Below are positions 1-8,657 of a stretch of DNA of 58,279 bases, in pieces. Positions within the stretch are counted from its first letter, which is position 1, and the number at the start of each line of letters is the position of its first letter. The translations under genes and the position numbers were made by a program. The notes beneath the pieces are model-generated. The model searched no databases, was not told the DNA's origin, and was given only the letters and a program-made list of their open reading frames with translations. Where the stretch lies: NCBI GenBank assembly GCA_944326365.1, contig CALVDR010000015.1, positions 1-58,279 of the forward strand, given 5' to 3'. Origin of the DNA: an uncultured Bacteroidales bacterium (lineage in GTDB: Bacteria > Bacteroidota > Bacteroidia > Bacteroidales > UBA932).

Positions 1-27
1 GGTGGGAGAGTAGGTAGCTGCCGCTTT
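1..27 (+). rRNA. rrf: 5S ribosomal RNA, 3' end only
   Basis: The first bases (GGTGGGAGAGTAGGTAGCTG, then CC) match the conserved 3' end of bacterial 5S rRNA, where GTGGGAGAGTAGG is the closing arm. The gene body lies upstream of the window. A strong terminator follows directly, as expected at the end of an rRNA operon. The exact mature 3' end is not known; a few bases of uncertainty apply. Confidence 0.8.
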
Positions 28-37
28 TAGGCTAGAG

Positions 38-74
38 GACCGGATGTCAGAGAATGACTTCCGGTCTTTTTTTT
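38..74 (+). terminator. Rho-independent terminator of the rRNA operon
   Basis: A 12-position stem with one T-T mismatch (GACCGGATGTCA at 38-49 pairing with TGACTTCCGGTC at 55-66) closes a 5-nt loop and runs straight into eight T residues. It sits between the 5S end and the convergent response-regulator gene, which stops at 77. Confidence 0.9.
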
Positions 75-76
75 AT

Positions 77-790
77 TTATTTTTCTTCGAGCCAATCCAG
101 AAAATCATCTGTCCGTGAGCGGCTGACGATCATTTCGAAAGATGCAGCAGGCTGCGCGTCGATTTTGTATCTGCTTCCGATTTTCACAATTCTGGAAATC
201 GCCTGCATCGAAATGATGCAGTTCCTCGAAATCCTGTAGAATGTTTCGTGATCCAGCTGCTCCATGGCTATGTCCAGAGAAAAGTCCACTATATACTTTC
301 CCTTGTTCTTCGTGACCAGATAGGTGGACTTGTCCTCGGCATACAGATATGCTATGTCAGACACCAGTACAGGTACGATGGTGTCGTTCAGTTTCACTAA
401 AATGCGCTTTCTCGTTCCTCCTTTCCTGCCGCCCTGTCTTGAAATACACCTGTCTACGGCACGTTTCAGCGTCTCTTCCTCTACCGGCTTGAGCAGATAG
501 TCGATACTTTCCACCTCGAAAGCTTTCACTGCATAGCTGTCGTAGGCCGTAGTCATGATCACATTTGCCTTGATATCTGTTTTTCTGAAAATTTCGAAAC
601 AGTTCCCGTCAGACAGTTCCACATCCATGAATATGATGTCAGCCTTATGTGACGGATCCCTTAGCCAAGACAGGGTTTCCTCTACTGAACCTGTCTCTCC
701 GGCTATCTTCATTCCCGGATACAGTCCGGTCAGGTTAGCTGCCAGTTTCTTTCTGGCCATCATTTCATCTTCGACTATCAGTACATTCAT
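77..790 (-). CDS. LytTR-family response regulator
   Basis: A 237-residue two-component regulator. Residues 1-120 form a receiver domain, with the acidic pocket around E7-D8-E9 and the likely phospho-acceptor D56 in the FMDVEL motif. A conserved T/A-Y-D-S-Y-A-V-K-A-F-E stretch follows and leads into the LYLLKPV-like lysine motif (DYLLKPV). Residues about 130-235 form a LytTR DNA-binding domain containing the typical FYRISRNCIIS element. It lies 30 nt downstream of a LytS-type kinase on the same strand, so the two form an operon and a cognate pair. The pair is divergent from the starch-utilisation operon, which makes that operon a possible target; this is inference only. Confidence 0.93.
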   Translation of the reverse strand: MNVLIVEDEMMARKKLAANLTGLYPGMKIAGETGSVEETLSWLRDPSHKADIIFMDVELSDGNCFEIFRKTDIKANVIMTTAYDSYAVKAFEVESIDYLLKPVEEETLKRAVDRCISRQGGRKGGTRKRILVKLNDTIVPVLVSDIAYLYAEDKSTYLVTKNKGKYIVDFSLDIAMEQLDHETFYRISRNCIISMQAISRIVKIGSRYKIDAQPAASFEMIVSRSRTDDFLDWLEEK

Positions 791-820
791 ATCTTTTTTC
801 CTTTAAATCGCTTCCGGTCA

Positions 821-2231
821 TCAGCACCTCTTCGCACCGGCATCCAGGACGGGGATTGTCACTGCGAAAGCATTGCCGTCGGACGAGACTTTCACGTCCT
901 TTCCGTACAGATCCCTGTACTGGCGGGTCAGGTAGTCCAGGCCGACCCTGGTAGATTCTCCGCTATTCAGTTTCGGCCTCAGTTCGTTCCATACGGTCAG
1001 TTCTGATCCTTCAGCCGAGATCCTGATTTTCAGCGGATGGCCTTCACCCGTTCTGTTGTGTTTGATGGCATTTTCCAGAAGCATCTGGACAGAACATGGA
1101 ATGACATGGCCTGACATAAGCCTTTCGGGGATGCCGGTTTCCAGCGTGAATCCGTTCCCGAACCGTACTTTCAGCAGATCCGCGTACATGCCGACGAAAT
1201 TCATCTCGTCTTCCAGAGATACCGTGGTCCTGTCATCATATCTGAGCATGTATCTGTATATACCTGCAAGCTTGTGTATATAGGTGCTCGCCTGGGCAGT
1301 CTTTCCGTCGATGACCAGACAGTCAAGAATATTCAGGGAGTTGAACAGGAAATGAGGATTCACCTGTTGTTTCAACCTTACATACTGGAATTCGGCATTG
1401 TTGGCCTTGTCTCTTTCGGCCTTCACTGCTTCCTTGAGTCCGATTGCATAATCCGTGATATACACTGCGGAAAAACCTATCAGCTCCATAGTGGCCGCCA
1501 CAGTGAAAATCCGGACGGATTCCCCGAATGAAAAACTGAACGCCGGACCGTAGGAAGTGTCCAGACTTACTGCCAGGACGGCCAGCAAGGCCATGACAAG
1601 ACATGCGCCCATGACTATACCGGATTTTGCGGCAGTACTCCAGTCATGCTGTCTGATATACCTGACCAGAAGCAGGAGCAGCCCCAGCATCACCACAGTC
1701 ATCCAGGACCTGGAAACAAGCATCAGCACTATATCTCCGAGACTGTATTCAGGACCGTTGGAAAAAAGCAGGGAGATGGCCGCACGTATCGCTATGATCA
1801 ACGCTATGACTGCGGATAAAAGAAAGATATGCTTTCTGGTGATTTTTCCTGTGGGGGGGGGGTACAGTACCGGTGCGGGCCGGTATTTTCCACCTGACTG
1901 AAGCTTTCAGCAGCAGAAACGTGCACCAGCCTATGACCTCCGTAGTCATGAAAGTGGATACGGAATGTGTCAGCAGGGCCGAACCGGAAAGCAGTCCGAC
2001 AAGCCTGGCTCCGTATACGCCCAGAACATAGCCGGCCACATTTGTCAGGATGATGCTGGAGACTATGATTTCCATACGGGCATTCATCTTCACGCACAGG
2101 AGAGTCACCATCAGTACGCTCAGAAGAGTGAGCATGATTTCGTCATTGATATCTGCCAGACGACAGCATAGGGCCACCGCCAGGTGCAGGAATGCGAATG
2201 CATGTATGATGATGTCCGTTCTCAGATTCAT
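821..2231 (-). CDS. LytS/YehU-type sensor histidine kinase, frameshifted at a G/C10 tract
   Basis: The C-terminal part (821 to about 1850) carries membrane segments, then the His_kinase motif QVNPHFLFNSLN with its phospho-acceptor histidine, and a HATPase domain (MLLENAIKHN for the N box, VGLDYL later). Upstream the frame stays open to a run of ten C on the coding strand (1853-1862). The preceding 123 residues, starting at the ATG at 2231 (MNLRTDIIIHAF), are also membrane-spanning but lie in the other frame, which stops at 1749. Removing one C joins the two into a 469-residue protein with a normal LytS-like layout. The start at 2231 sits 44 nt behind a good promoter. As given, the gene is interrupted: either a real off state, a decayed gene, or a homopolymer error. 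Confidence 0.8.
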
Positions 2232-2281
2232 ATGCAGTATGTGCGGCTTCCTGATTATGACAGGAATGACGGCACGAAATT

Positions 2282-2314
2282 CAAATTTACGATTTTTTGC
2301 CGTAAGGCCAAAAA
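2282..2314 (-). promoter_or_regulatory. Bacteroidetes-type promoter for the two-component operon
   Basis: On the minus strand TTTTTG (2314-2309) is followed by exactly 19 nt and TAAATTTG (2289-2282), a full match to the Bacteroidetes -33/-7 pattern. The predicted transcript starts near 2275, about 44 nt before the kinase ATG at 2231. This supports 2231 as the start rather than further upstream ATGs, which would lie upstream of the promoter. Confidence 0.7.
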
Positions 2315-2395
2315 CTATCATTCCCTTTCGTGGCTTTTCATTCATCCTGAAAATCCTACCGTTCATCATTCCTTTCCCACCGTTCGTCCCGGGAC

Positions 2396-2428
2396 TTTTC
2401 CATAGGAAAAATGACATTTTTAGATTTG
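2396..2428 (+). promoter_or_regulatory. Probable promoter of the starch-utilisation operon
   Basis: TAGATTTG at 2421-2428 matches the TAnnTTTG -7 box. The -33 region (TTTTCC at 2396-2401, spacing 19) is a weak match, as is common for activator-dependent promoters. The likely start codon at 2450 leaves a short leader. About 80 bp separate this -33 region from that of the divergent kinase promoter, enough room for a regulator site. Confidence 0.55.
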
Positions 2429-2449
2429 CATAACCACAATAGCATTGAA

Positions 2450-3847
2450 ATGAAAAAACCGAGATTGTCATTCTGGCAGATATGGAATCTGAGTTTCGGA
2501 TTTTTAGGAGTCCAGATAGGATATTCGCTTCAGAACTCGAATACTTCATCGATTTTCGAATCACTCGGAGCCGATGTGAGCCATCTGAGCTATTTCTGGC
2601 TGGCCGCACCTTTGGCAGGCATGGTCATACAGCCGATCATAGGCATGTTTTCCGACAGGACATGGACCCGTCTCGGACGCCGCATACCTTATATATTGGG
2701 CGGTGCTGTCATATCGGCACTTGCCCTCATGCTCATGCCGAACTGTCCTGTCCTTCTGGCTGTGGCACCTCTGGCCATGGGAGCATTCATCCTCCTTTTC
2801 ATGGACCTCTCTTTCAATGTGACCATGCAGCCTTTCCGCGCTCTCGTGGCAGACATGCTGGATGACTCCCAGAAGACACAAGGCTATGTCGTACAGACAT
2901 TCCTGATAAACATGGGCGCAGTCATAGGGGCTTTCCTTCCGCTGATCATGACATGGGCAGGAGTTTCGGACGAAGCGGTTCCGGGCACAGTTTCCAGACA
3001 TATCGCCTGTTCGTACTATGCCGGCGGCGCGATTCTGCTGCTGACCGTACTCGTGACCGCCTTCAAGACGAAGGAATACCCTCCCGAAAAGTTCGCCGAA
3101 TACAATTCCGACGCCGGCATCCCGGCCAATGACGATGCCGGCAAGTGCCATCGGCTAAAGGGAAATGAGGCCTTCCAGGCCAATGCCGGCGTCAACGCCG
3201 GAAAACGTCCGGGTTTTCTGGCCCTGATGCGCAATATCCCCAAAGTCATGCTGCAGCTCGGCGTCACGCAGTTCTTTTCATGGGCAGCCCTGTTCATGAT
3301 GTGGACATATCTGAAACCGGCCATTACCGGCAACGTTTTCGATCCGTCCACCGGAGCGGTTCTGGCTGAAGGAGCCACGCAGACCTGGGTAGGAGTCCTG
3401 AACGGAATCTACCCGATACCGGCCTGCATAGTGTCCGTCTTTCTGGCAAGAATCGCCGCAAGATATGGAAACAAGGCAGTCTATGCCGCCTGTCTGCTGT
3501 GCGGTGCTGCCGGATTCGTCTCCCTGCTTTTCATTCACAACCAGTATCTGGTGCTGCTTCCGATGATAGGTATCGGCATTGCATGGGCAGGCATCCTGGC
3601 CATGCCGTATTCCATCCTTTCCCGCAGCGTGAATGCATCGGACATGGGTGCCTACATGGGTATATTCAATTTCACCATCACGATACCCCAGATAGTCATC
3701 GGACTGACCGGAGGGCTGATAGTGAAGTGGGTTTTCGGCTCTCAGGCCATCTATATGCTGGGACTTGCAGGAGTATTCATGCTGCTTGCGGCAATCTCCG
3801 TCGCCTTTGTCGGCAGGAGTTCCGGGACACAACAGGGCGCAAACTGA
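2450..3847 (+). CDS. MFS sugar transporter of the SLC45/GPH-like group (probable maltose or maltodextrin uptake)
   Basis: An inner-membrane transporter with about 12 hydrophobic helices. The motif GMFSDRTWTRLGRRIPYI between helices 2 and 3 is the MFS loop signature in the form seen in SLC45/sucrose-maltose type carriers. A hydrophilic stretch with an Asn/Asp/Gly-rich insert near the middle separates the two halves. The start is placed at the ATG at 2450 (MKKPRLSFWQIW), because the upstream in-frame ATG at 2411 lies inside or before the predicted -7 box. It is the first gene of the operon and lies 37 nt before susC. By context it carries disaccharides or short maltodextrins from the periplasm to the cytoplasm. 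The exact substrate is inferred, not shown. Confidence 0.85.
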   Translation: MKKPRLSFWQIWNLSFGFLGVQIGYSLQNSNTSSIFESLGADVSHLSYFWLAAPLAGMVIQPIIGMFSDRTWTRLGRRIPYILGGAVISALALMLMPNCPVLLAVAPLAMGAFILLFMDLSFNVTMQPFRALVADMLDDSQKTQGYVVQTFLINMGAVIGAFLPLIMTWAGVSDEAVPGTVSRHIACSYYAGGAILLLTVLVTAFKTKEYPPEKFAEYNSDAGIPANDDAGKCHRLKGNEAFQANAGVNAGKRPGFLALMRNIPKVMLQLGVTQFFSWAALFMMWTYLKPAITGNVFDPSTGAVLAEGATQTWVGVLNGIYPIPACIVSVFLARIAARYGNKAVYAACLLCGAAGFVSLLFIHNQYLVLLPMIGIGIAWAGILAMPYSILSRSVNASDMGAYMGIFNFTITIPQIVIGLTGGLIVKWVFGSQAIYMLGLAGVFMLLAAISVAFVGRSSGTQQGAN

Positions 3848-3884
3848 TTTTAACCGTATAATTAACTGAAATCCAAGTCAATTT

Positions 3885-6800
3885 ATGAACAAGTTCCATT
3901 CAATGATCACTGTGCTGATGCTGGTCATCTCCACCTTGTCTGCGGCCGCTCAGGACGCATATGTGGTGAAAGGTGTCATACAGGACCAGATAGGCCCGGT
4001 CATAGGAGCCACTGTCATGGAGCAGGGGACGACCAACGGGGCATCTACCGGACTTGACGGAGACTATACCATAGCCGTTTCCGGTCCAGATGCCATGCTC
4101 GAATTCAGCTGCATAGGTTATAAGACACAGATATTCAAGGCATCCGAGGTCCCTGCCACAGTCATGCTTGAGGAGGATACCTTCTTCCTTGATGATGTCG
4201 TGGTCATCGGCTATGGTACCGTGAAAAAAGAAGACATGACAGGCTCCATCGTGGCCATCAAGACCGAAGAGCTGAACAGAGGTGCAGTGGTATCTACGCA
4301 GGACATGCTCAAGGGAAAAGTGCCGGGGCTGCAGATCATCCCGGGAGACGGAGGGCCTGGGTCCGGTTCCACGATACGTATACGTGGAGCAGCATCCCTC
4401 AATGCCTCCAATGATCCTCTCATAGTGATAGACGGAGTCCCTATTGCCGCGGACGGTGGCGCCGGTATGGCGAATCCTCTTGAAACCATCAATCCGAACG
4501 ACATAGAATCTTTCACCGTGCTGAAGGATGCCTCGTCCGCGGCCATCTACGGTTCACGGGCATCGAACGGTGTCATCATCATCACCACCAAGCGCGGAAA
4601 GGGAGGCCGTCCTCAGGTAAGCTACAGCGGAAGTGTCAGCGTACAGACCAATTCGGAGCGCATTCCTGTCATGACTCCCGGCGAGTTCCGCGAGTATGTG
4701 GCCGAGACGTTCCCGGCAGGAACGGCGACAGGGGACTATGTACAGTCTCATCTCGGTAATGTGGACACTGACTGGCAGAGCCTCATTTTCCGCACGGCCA
4801 TCTCACATGACCACAATGTGAGCCTGAGCGGGAACGTGAAGGAACGCATGCCTTACCGTGCTTCGGTAGGCTGGACCAGCCAGCAGGGTACTCTGCATAC
4901 CTCGAAATATGACAGAGGGACTCTCGATATCAGCATATCCCCTAATTTCTTCGACAACCATCTCACTGTCAGCCTTTCAGGACGGGGAGTGTATACTAAT
5001 CAGAAATATGCCGACAGCGGCGCCGTCGGCAATGCGGCTTTCTTCAACCCGACCCAGGACCCCTATTTCAGAAATGAAGACGGTTCCATAGACTATACCA
5101 CCACGAACGGTTTCTGGAACTACGGTACCGGAAGGGGCGAGAACTTTACCCCGAATACACTGTTGGGAGTAGGCCCGCTGTCCCAGCTTTATGATGTAGA
5201 CAACTACGGCAGCGCCATGCGTATGATAGGGAATGCGCAGGCAGACTACAAGGTGCACGGCTTCGAGGCTCTGAAATTCAACCTCAGTCTCGGTCTGGAT
5301 CTGTCGCAATACAATTCCCACAACGGAGTGAATCCCGGTTCCTTCCAGGCTTATGCAGATACGGAGAACAGGGGCATAGGCCAGTATTCGGAGTCCGTAC
5401 AGTTCCGCAGGAACCAGGTTCTGGAATTCTATGCGAATTTCAACAAGGAATGGGGTATCCATCATCTGGACGTGATGGCCGGTTACTCCTGGCAGCATTT
5501 CTACAGTTATGACCGGTCCGTGTCCTATTTCAACGTGACCGGCGAGCAGAAAGGCGATGACTCACGTTATCCTGCCAACAGGCAGGAAAGCTATCTCGTA
5601 TCGTTCTACGGACGTATCAACTATTCGATAGATTCAAGATATCTCTTTACTTTCACCTTGAGAAACGATGCCTCGTCGAGGTTCTCTCCTCAGACACGTT
5701 GGGGACTTTTCCCTTCAGGGGCATTCGCATGGAATATAAAGGAAGAGCAGTTCCTGAAAAACGTCTCTCCTGTCTCGCAGCTCAAGTTCCGTCTGAGTGC
5801 AGGTCAGACAGGACAGCAGGAAATAGGCAGCAACTATCCGTACATGTCCATCTACAGCCAGTCTACAGATGTCTATAAACACTATCTGATGGGCTCTGAC
5901 GGGTATCAGTTCCATTACACTCCCGGCGCCTATGACCCTGATATCAGGTGGGAGACCACGACGACATACAATGCCGGCATCGATTTCGGCTTCCTGAACG
6001 ACCGTATCACCGGTAATGTGGATGTATACCTGCGCCAGACCAAGGACCTGCTGAACAGTGTCATTGCACCTATGGGATCGAATTTCGGAAACTCGGTGCT
6101 GACCAATATCGGTTCCATGGAAAACAAGGGACTCGAATTTTCCGTGAATGCCGTTCCGGTAGAGACGGAGGACTGGCATCTGTCCATAGGATTCAACGGT
6201 ACGTTCCAGGATACCAGATTCACGAAACTGAACAGTACCGACGATCCTTCCTATGCTATCCAGGTCGGAGGCATAAGCAAGGGAACCGGGAGTCTGCTAA
6301 GCGTACACAAGGTAGGCTATGCCCCGTATTCGTACCGTACCTTCCAGCAGGTATATGATTCAGAGGGGAATCCTGTACAGAATGCTCTGGTGGACAGGGA
6401 CGGGGACGGCAGCATCACCGACAACGACCGCTATATTTCGGGCAAGAGTCCCAATGCCAAGTTCTTCTACGGACTGAACCTGAAACTTTCGTACAGGAAC
6501 TGGGATTTCGGTTTCAACGGTCACGGCTCTGCCGGAAACTGGCTGTTCAATGATTTCGCGTCGTCGAATTCGACATCGAATCTGGATGTGAATGCTGGAA
6601 ACCTTCCGAATTTCGCCACATATGTTAAAGAGACAGGTTTTACTGCTGCGAACAGCGGTGAGCAGTGGTATTCTGACATGTTCCTCGAAAATGCATCGTT
6701 TTTCAGAATGGATGACATAAATCTCGGCTACACTTTCCGCAACATAAGGAATTGGGGAGGGGATATCCGTCTCGCCCTGAGTGCCCAGAACGTGTTTGTC

Positions 6801-6911
6801 ATCACCGGGTACAGCGGAGTGGATCCGGAATGCTCGAACGCGACAGGTATAGACGGAACCATCTGGCCTCGTCCGAGAACTTTCTCCCTGCGTGTGAATG
6901 TTAACTTCTAA
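3885..6911 (+). CDS. susC: SusC-like TonB-dependent outer-membrane transporter
   Basis: A 1008-residue outer-membrane receptor. It has a signal peptide (residues 1 to about 22, ending AAAQ), a carboxypeptidase-like regulatory domain (about 25-95), a TonB plug beginning at VVVIGYGTVKKEDMTGSI and including the SusC signature around SLNASNDPLIVIDGVPI, and a long beta-barrel ending in the aromatic-terminated strand SLRVNVNF. Length and order match the SusC/RagA family. It imports oligosaccharides captured by its SusD partner, whose gene follows after 4 nt. The amylase genes downstream point to alpha-glucans as substrate. The symbol is by family resemblance; specificity was not determined. Confidence 0.95.
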   Translation: MNKFHSMITVLMLVISTLSAAAQDAYVVKGVIQDQIGPVIGATVMEQGTTNGASTGLDGDYTIAVSGPDAMLEFSCIGYKTQIFKASEVPATVMLEEDTFFLDDVVVIGYGTVKKEDMTGSIVAIKTEELNRGAVVSTQDMLKGKVPGLQIIPGDGGPGSGSTIRIRGAASLNASNDPLIVIDGVPIAADGGAGMANPLETINPNDIESFTVLKDASSAAIYGSRASNGVIIITTKRGKGGRPQVSYSGSVSVQTNSERIPVMTPGEFREYVAETFPAGTATGDYVQSHLGNVDTDWQSLIFRTAISHDHNVSLSGNVKERMPYRASVGWTSQQGTLHTSKYDRGTLDISISPNFFDNHLTVSLSGRGVYTNQKYADSGAVGNAAFFNPTQDPYFRNEDGSIDYTTTNGFWNYGTGRGENFTPNTLLGVGPLSQLYDVDNYGSAMRMIGNAQADYKVHGFEALKFNLSLGLDLSQYNSHNGVNPGSFQAYADTENRGIGQYSESVQFRRNQVLEFYANFNKEWGIHHLDVMAGYSWQHFYSYDRSVSYFNVTGEQKGDDSRYPANRQESYLVSFYGRINYSIDSRYLFTFTLRNDASSRFSPQTRWGLFPSGAFAWNIKEEQFLKNVSPVSQLKFRLSAGQTGQQEIGSNYPYMSIYSQSTDVYKHYLMGSDGYQFHYTPGAYDPDIRWETTTTYNAGIDFGFLNDRITGNVDVYLRQTKDLLNSVIAPMGSNFGNSVLTNIGSMENKGLEFSVNAVPVETEDWHLSIGFNGTFQDTRFTKLNSTDDPSYAIQVGGISKGTGSLLSVHKVGYAPYSYRTFQQVYDSEGNPVQNALVDRDGDGSITDNDRYISGKSPNAKFFYGLNLKLSYRNWDFGFNGHGSAGNWLFNDFASSNSTSNLDVNAGNLPNFATYVKETGFTAANSGEQWYSDMFLENASFFRMDDINLGYTFRNIRNWGGDIRLALSAQNVFVITGYSGVDPECSNATGIDGTIWPRPRTFSLRVNVNF

Positions 6912-6915
6912 TAGG

Positions 6916-8640
6916 ATGTTTATGAAGACTGTATATAGAAAACTGATAGTCATTTCCGCTGCGGTATCTGCCGTATTCGGGCTCCAGTCATGCGTAGGTG
7001 ATCTGGACACCGTGCCGCTCAACCCTTACGACAAGGTTCCGGAGACAGCATACGGCACCGATGAAGCCGGGTATCTGCAGGGATTGTCGAAGATATATTT
7101 CCACCTGATTTCGAATGATACGAAAGACCTTCAGGTAAGTGACGGCGGTGCGTCCGAACTCATCAGGGCCTACTGGTCCATTCAGGAAACCACTACGGAC
7201 GAGGCCAAATGCGCATGGAGCAATGATGCCTGGGTGCGTGCACTGAACACCGATACATGGACTGAAGCGCAGAATGATGCCACATATGCCGTGTATATCC
7301 GTACACTGCAAGGTATTTCATATGTAAACGAATTCCTCCGTCAGACTACGGACGTGAAACTCGATGAAAGGGGAGTCGATGACGGAGTGAAAGCCAGGGT
7401 GGCGCAGTTCAGGGCTGAAGCCAGATTTCTCCGCGCGTTTTTCTACTGGATGGCCATCGACGCTTTCGGGAACGTGCCGTTCGTGACCGAAGATTCGCCT
7501 TTCGGTACCGGAGTATATCCGGAGCAGGGAACCAGAAAGGAACTTTTCGACTTCTGCATCGAAGAACTCGAAGACCTGGCTTCCCCGACCAGTGCCATGC
7601 CTGCTCCGCGTTCGAACTATCCGAGAGCCGACAAAGGGGCGGTATGCGGCCTTCTGGCAAGGATGTATCTGAATGCGGAAGTATATACGGGTACGGCCAT
7701 GTGGCAGGAAGCCAAGGATGCCTGCGAAGATATTTTCGATATGGGGTACGGGCTCTGCGGAAACTATGCGGACCTGTTCCGCGGAGACAACGGCGAGAAT
7801 CCGGAAGCCCTGAAGGAATTCATCTTTGCTGCAGCATATGACGCCGAACAGTCCCAGTCATATGGCGGAACGACATATCTGACATTGGCAGCGATAGCTG
7901 CCGACGACATACAGCAGATGCCGGTGTTTGAGGACGAGGACGGGAATCCCCTTGAGGAAGAGACGATGGTCACTTTCTATCCTAACGGTGTGAACAACGG
8001 GTGGGCAGGTATCAGGATTCCTTATGAATTCGTGCAGAAGTATTTCAGCGTGAAGGATGCCGACTACGGCAAGGGTTCGTATGAGTGCGATGATGCCAGA
8101 GGACAGATGTTCTATATAAAGGGCCGTGAGGAATCCATGGATGGCGCCCTCTATCAGTTTACAAACGGCTGGTCCTGCCTGAAATTCAACAATGTCCCTC
8201 ATGACACGGAGCCTTTGTACTGGTATGCCGAGGCTGCTGCGAAGGCCTACAGCGACATAGATTATCCTCTTATAAGACTCGGCGAGATCTATCTCATCTA
8301 TGCCGAGGCCTGTTTCAGACTCAATGACAGGGATGAGGCCCTGCCTTATCTGCAGGAATTGTCAGAGAGGGCAGGTGTAGAAGGCCCGGCCGCTTCCTAC
8401 ACCGAGAATTATCTGATAGAAGAGCGTGCGAGGGAACTTTACTGGGAGGGCCACCGCCGTACCGACCTTATCCGTTTCGGAAAATTCCATTCGGGTGACT
8501 TCCTCTGGCCTTACAAGGGCGGAGAATCTTTCGGAGGCCAGAGTTTCGAGAGATACAAGAATCTTTTCGCCCTGCCTCTTACTGATCTGGCGGCGAATCC
8601 GACCCTGAAACAGAATGAAGGCTATCCTGACAACAGATAG
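6916..8640 (+). CDS. susD: SusD-like glycan-binding surface lipoprotein
   Basis: A 574-residue SusD/RagB-family lipoprotein. The start is the ATG at 6916 (MFMKTVYRK); the ATG at 6922 is an equally possible alternative. The signal ends in a lipobox LQSC. The body is the TPR-rich SusD fold, with the conserved AEARFLRAFFYW segment and the C-terminal RLGEIYLIYAEA, ERARELYWEGHRRTDLIRFG and NPTLKQNEGY elements. It caps the SusC barrel and delivers bound oligosaccharide. It follows susC after 4 nt and precedes the SusE-like gene after 17 nt, so all three are co-transcribed. Confidence 0.95.
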   Translation: MFMKTVYRKLIVISAAVSAVFGLQSCVGDLDTVPLNPYDKVPETAYGTDEAGYLQGLSKIYFHLISNDTKDLQVSDGGASELIRAYWSIQETTTDEAKCAWSNDAWVRALNTDTWTEAQNDATYAVYIRTLQGISYVNEFLRQTTDVKLDERGVDDGVKARVAQFRAEARFLRAFFYWMAIDAFGNVPFVTEDSPFGTGVYPEQGTRKELFDFCIEELEDLASPTSAMPAPRSNYPRADKGAVCGLLARMYLNAEVYTGTAMWQEAKDACEDIFDMGYGLCGNYADLFRGDNGENPEALKEFIFAAAYDAEQSQSYGGTTYLTLAAIAADDIQQMPVFEDEDGNPLEEETMVTFYPNGVNNGWAGIRIPYEFVQKYFSVKDADYGKGSYECDDARGQMFYIKGREESMDGALYQFTNGWSCLKFNNVPHDTEPLYWYAEAAAKAYSDIDYPLIRLGEIYLIYAEACFRLNDRDEALPYLQELSERAGVEGPAASYTENYLIEERARELYWEGHRRTDLIRFGKFHSGDFLWPYKGGESFGGQSFERYKNLFALPLTDLAANPTLKQNEGYPDNR

Positions 8641-8657
8641 GAAAATTTGAGCAGAAT

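Noticed and set aside
1749..2609. 286-residue frame on the minus strand taken as a separate gene
   Set aside because: Only its part from 2231 to the C10 tract looks like protein. The upstream part includes the promoters and the rest is the out-of-frame kinase.
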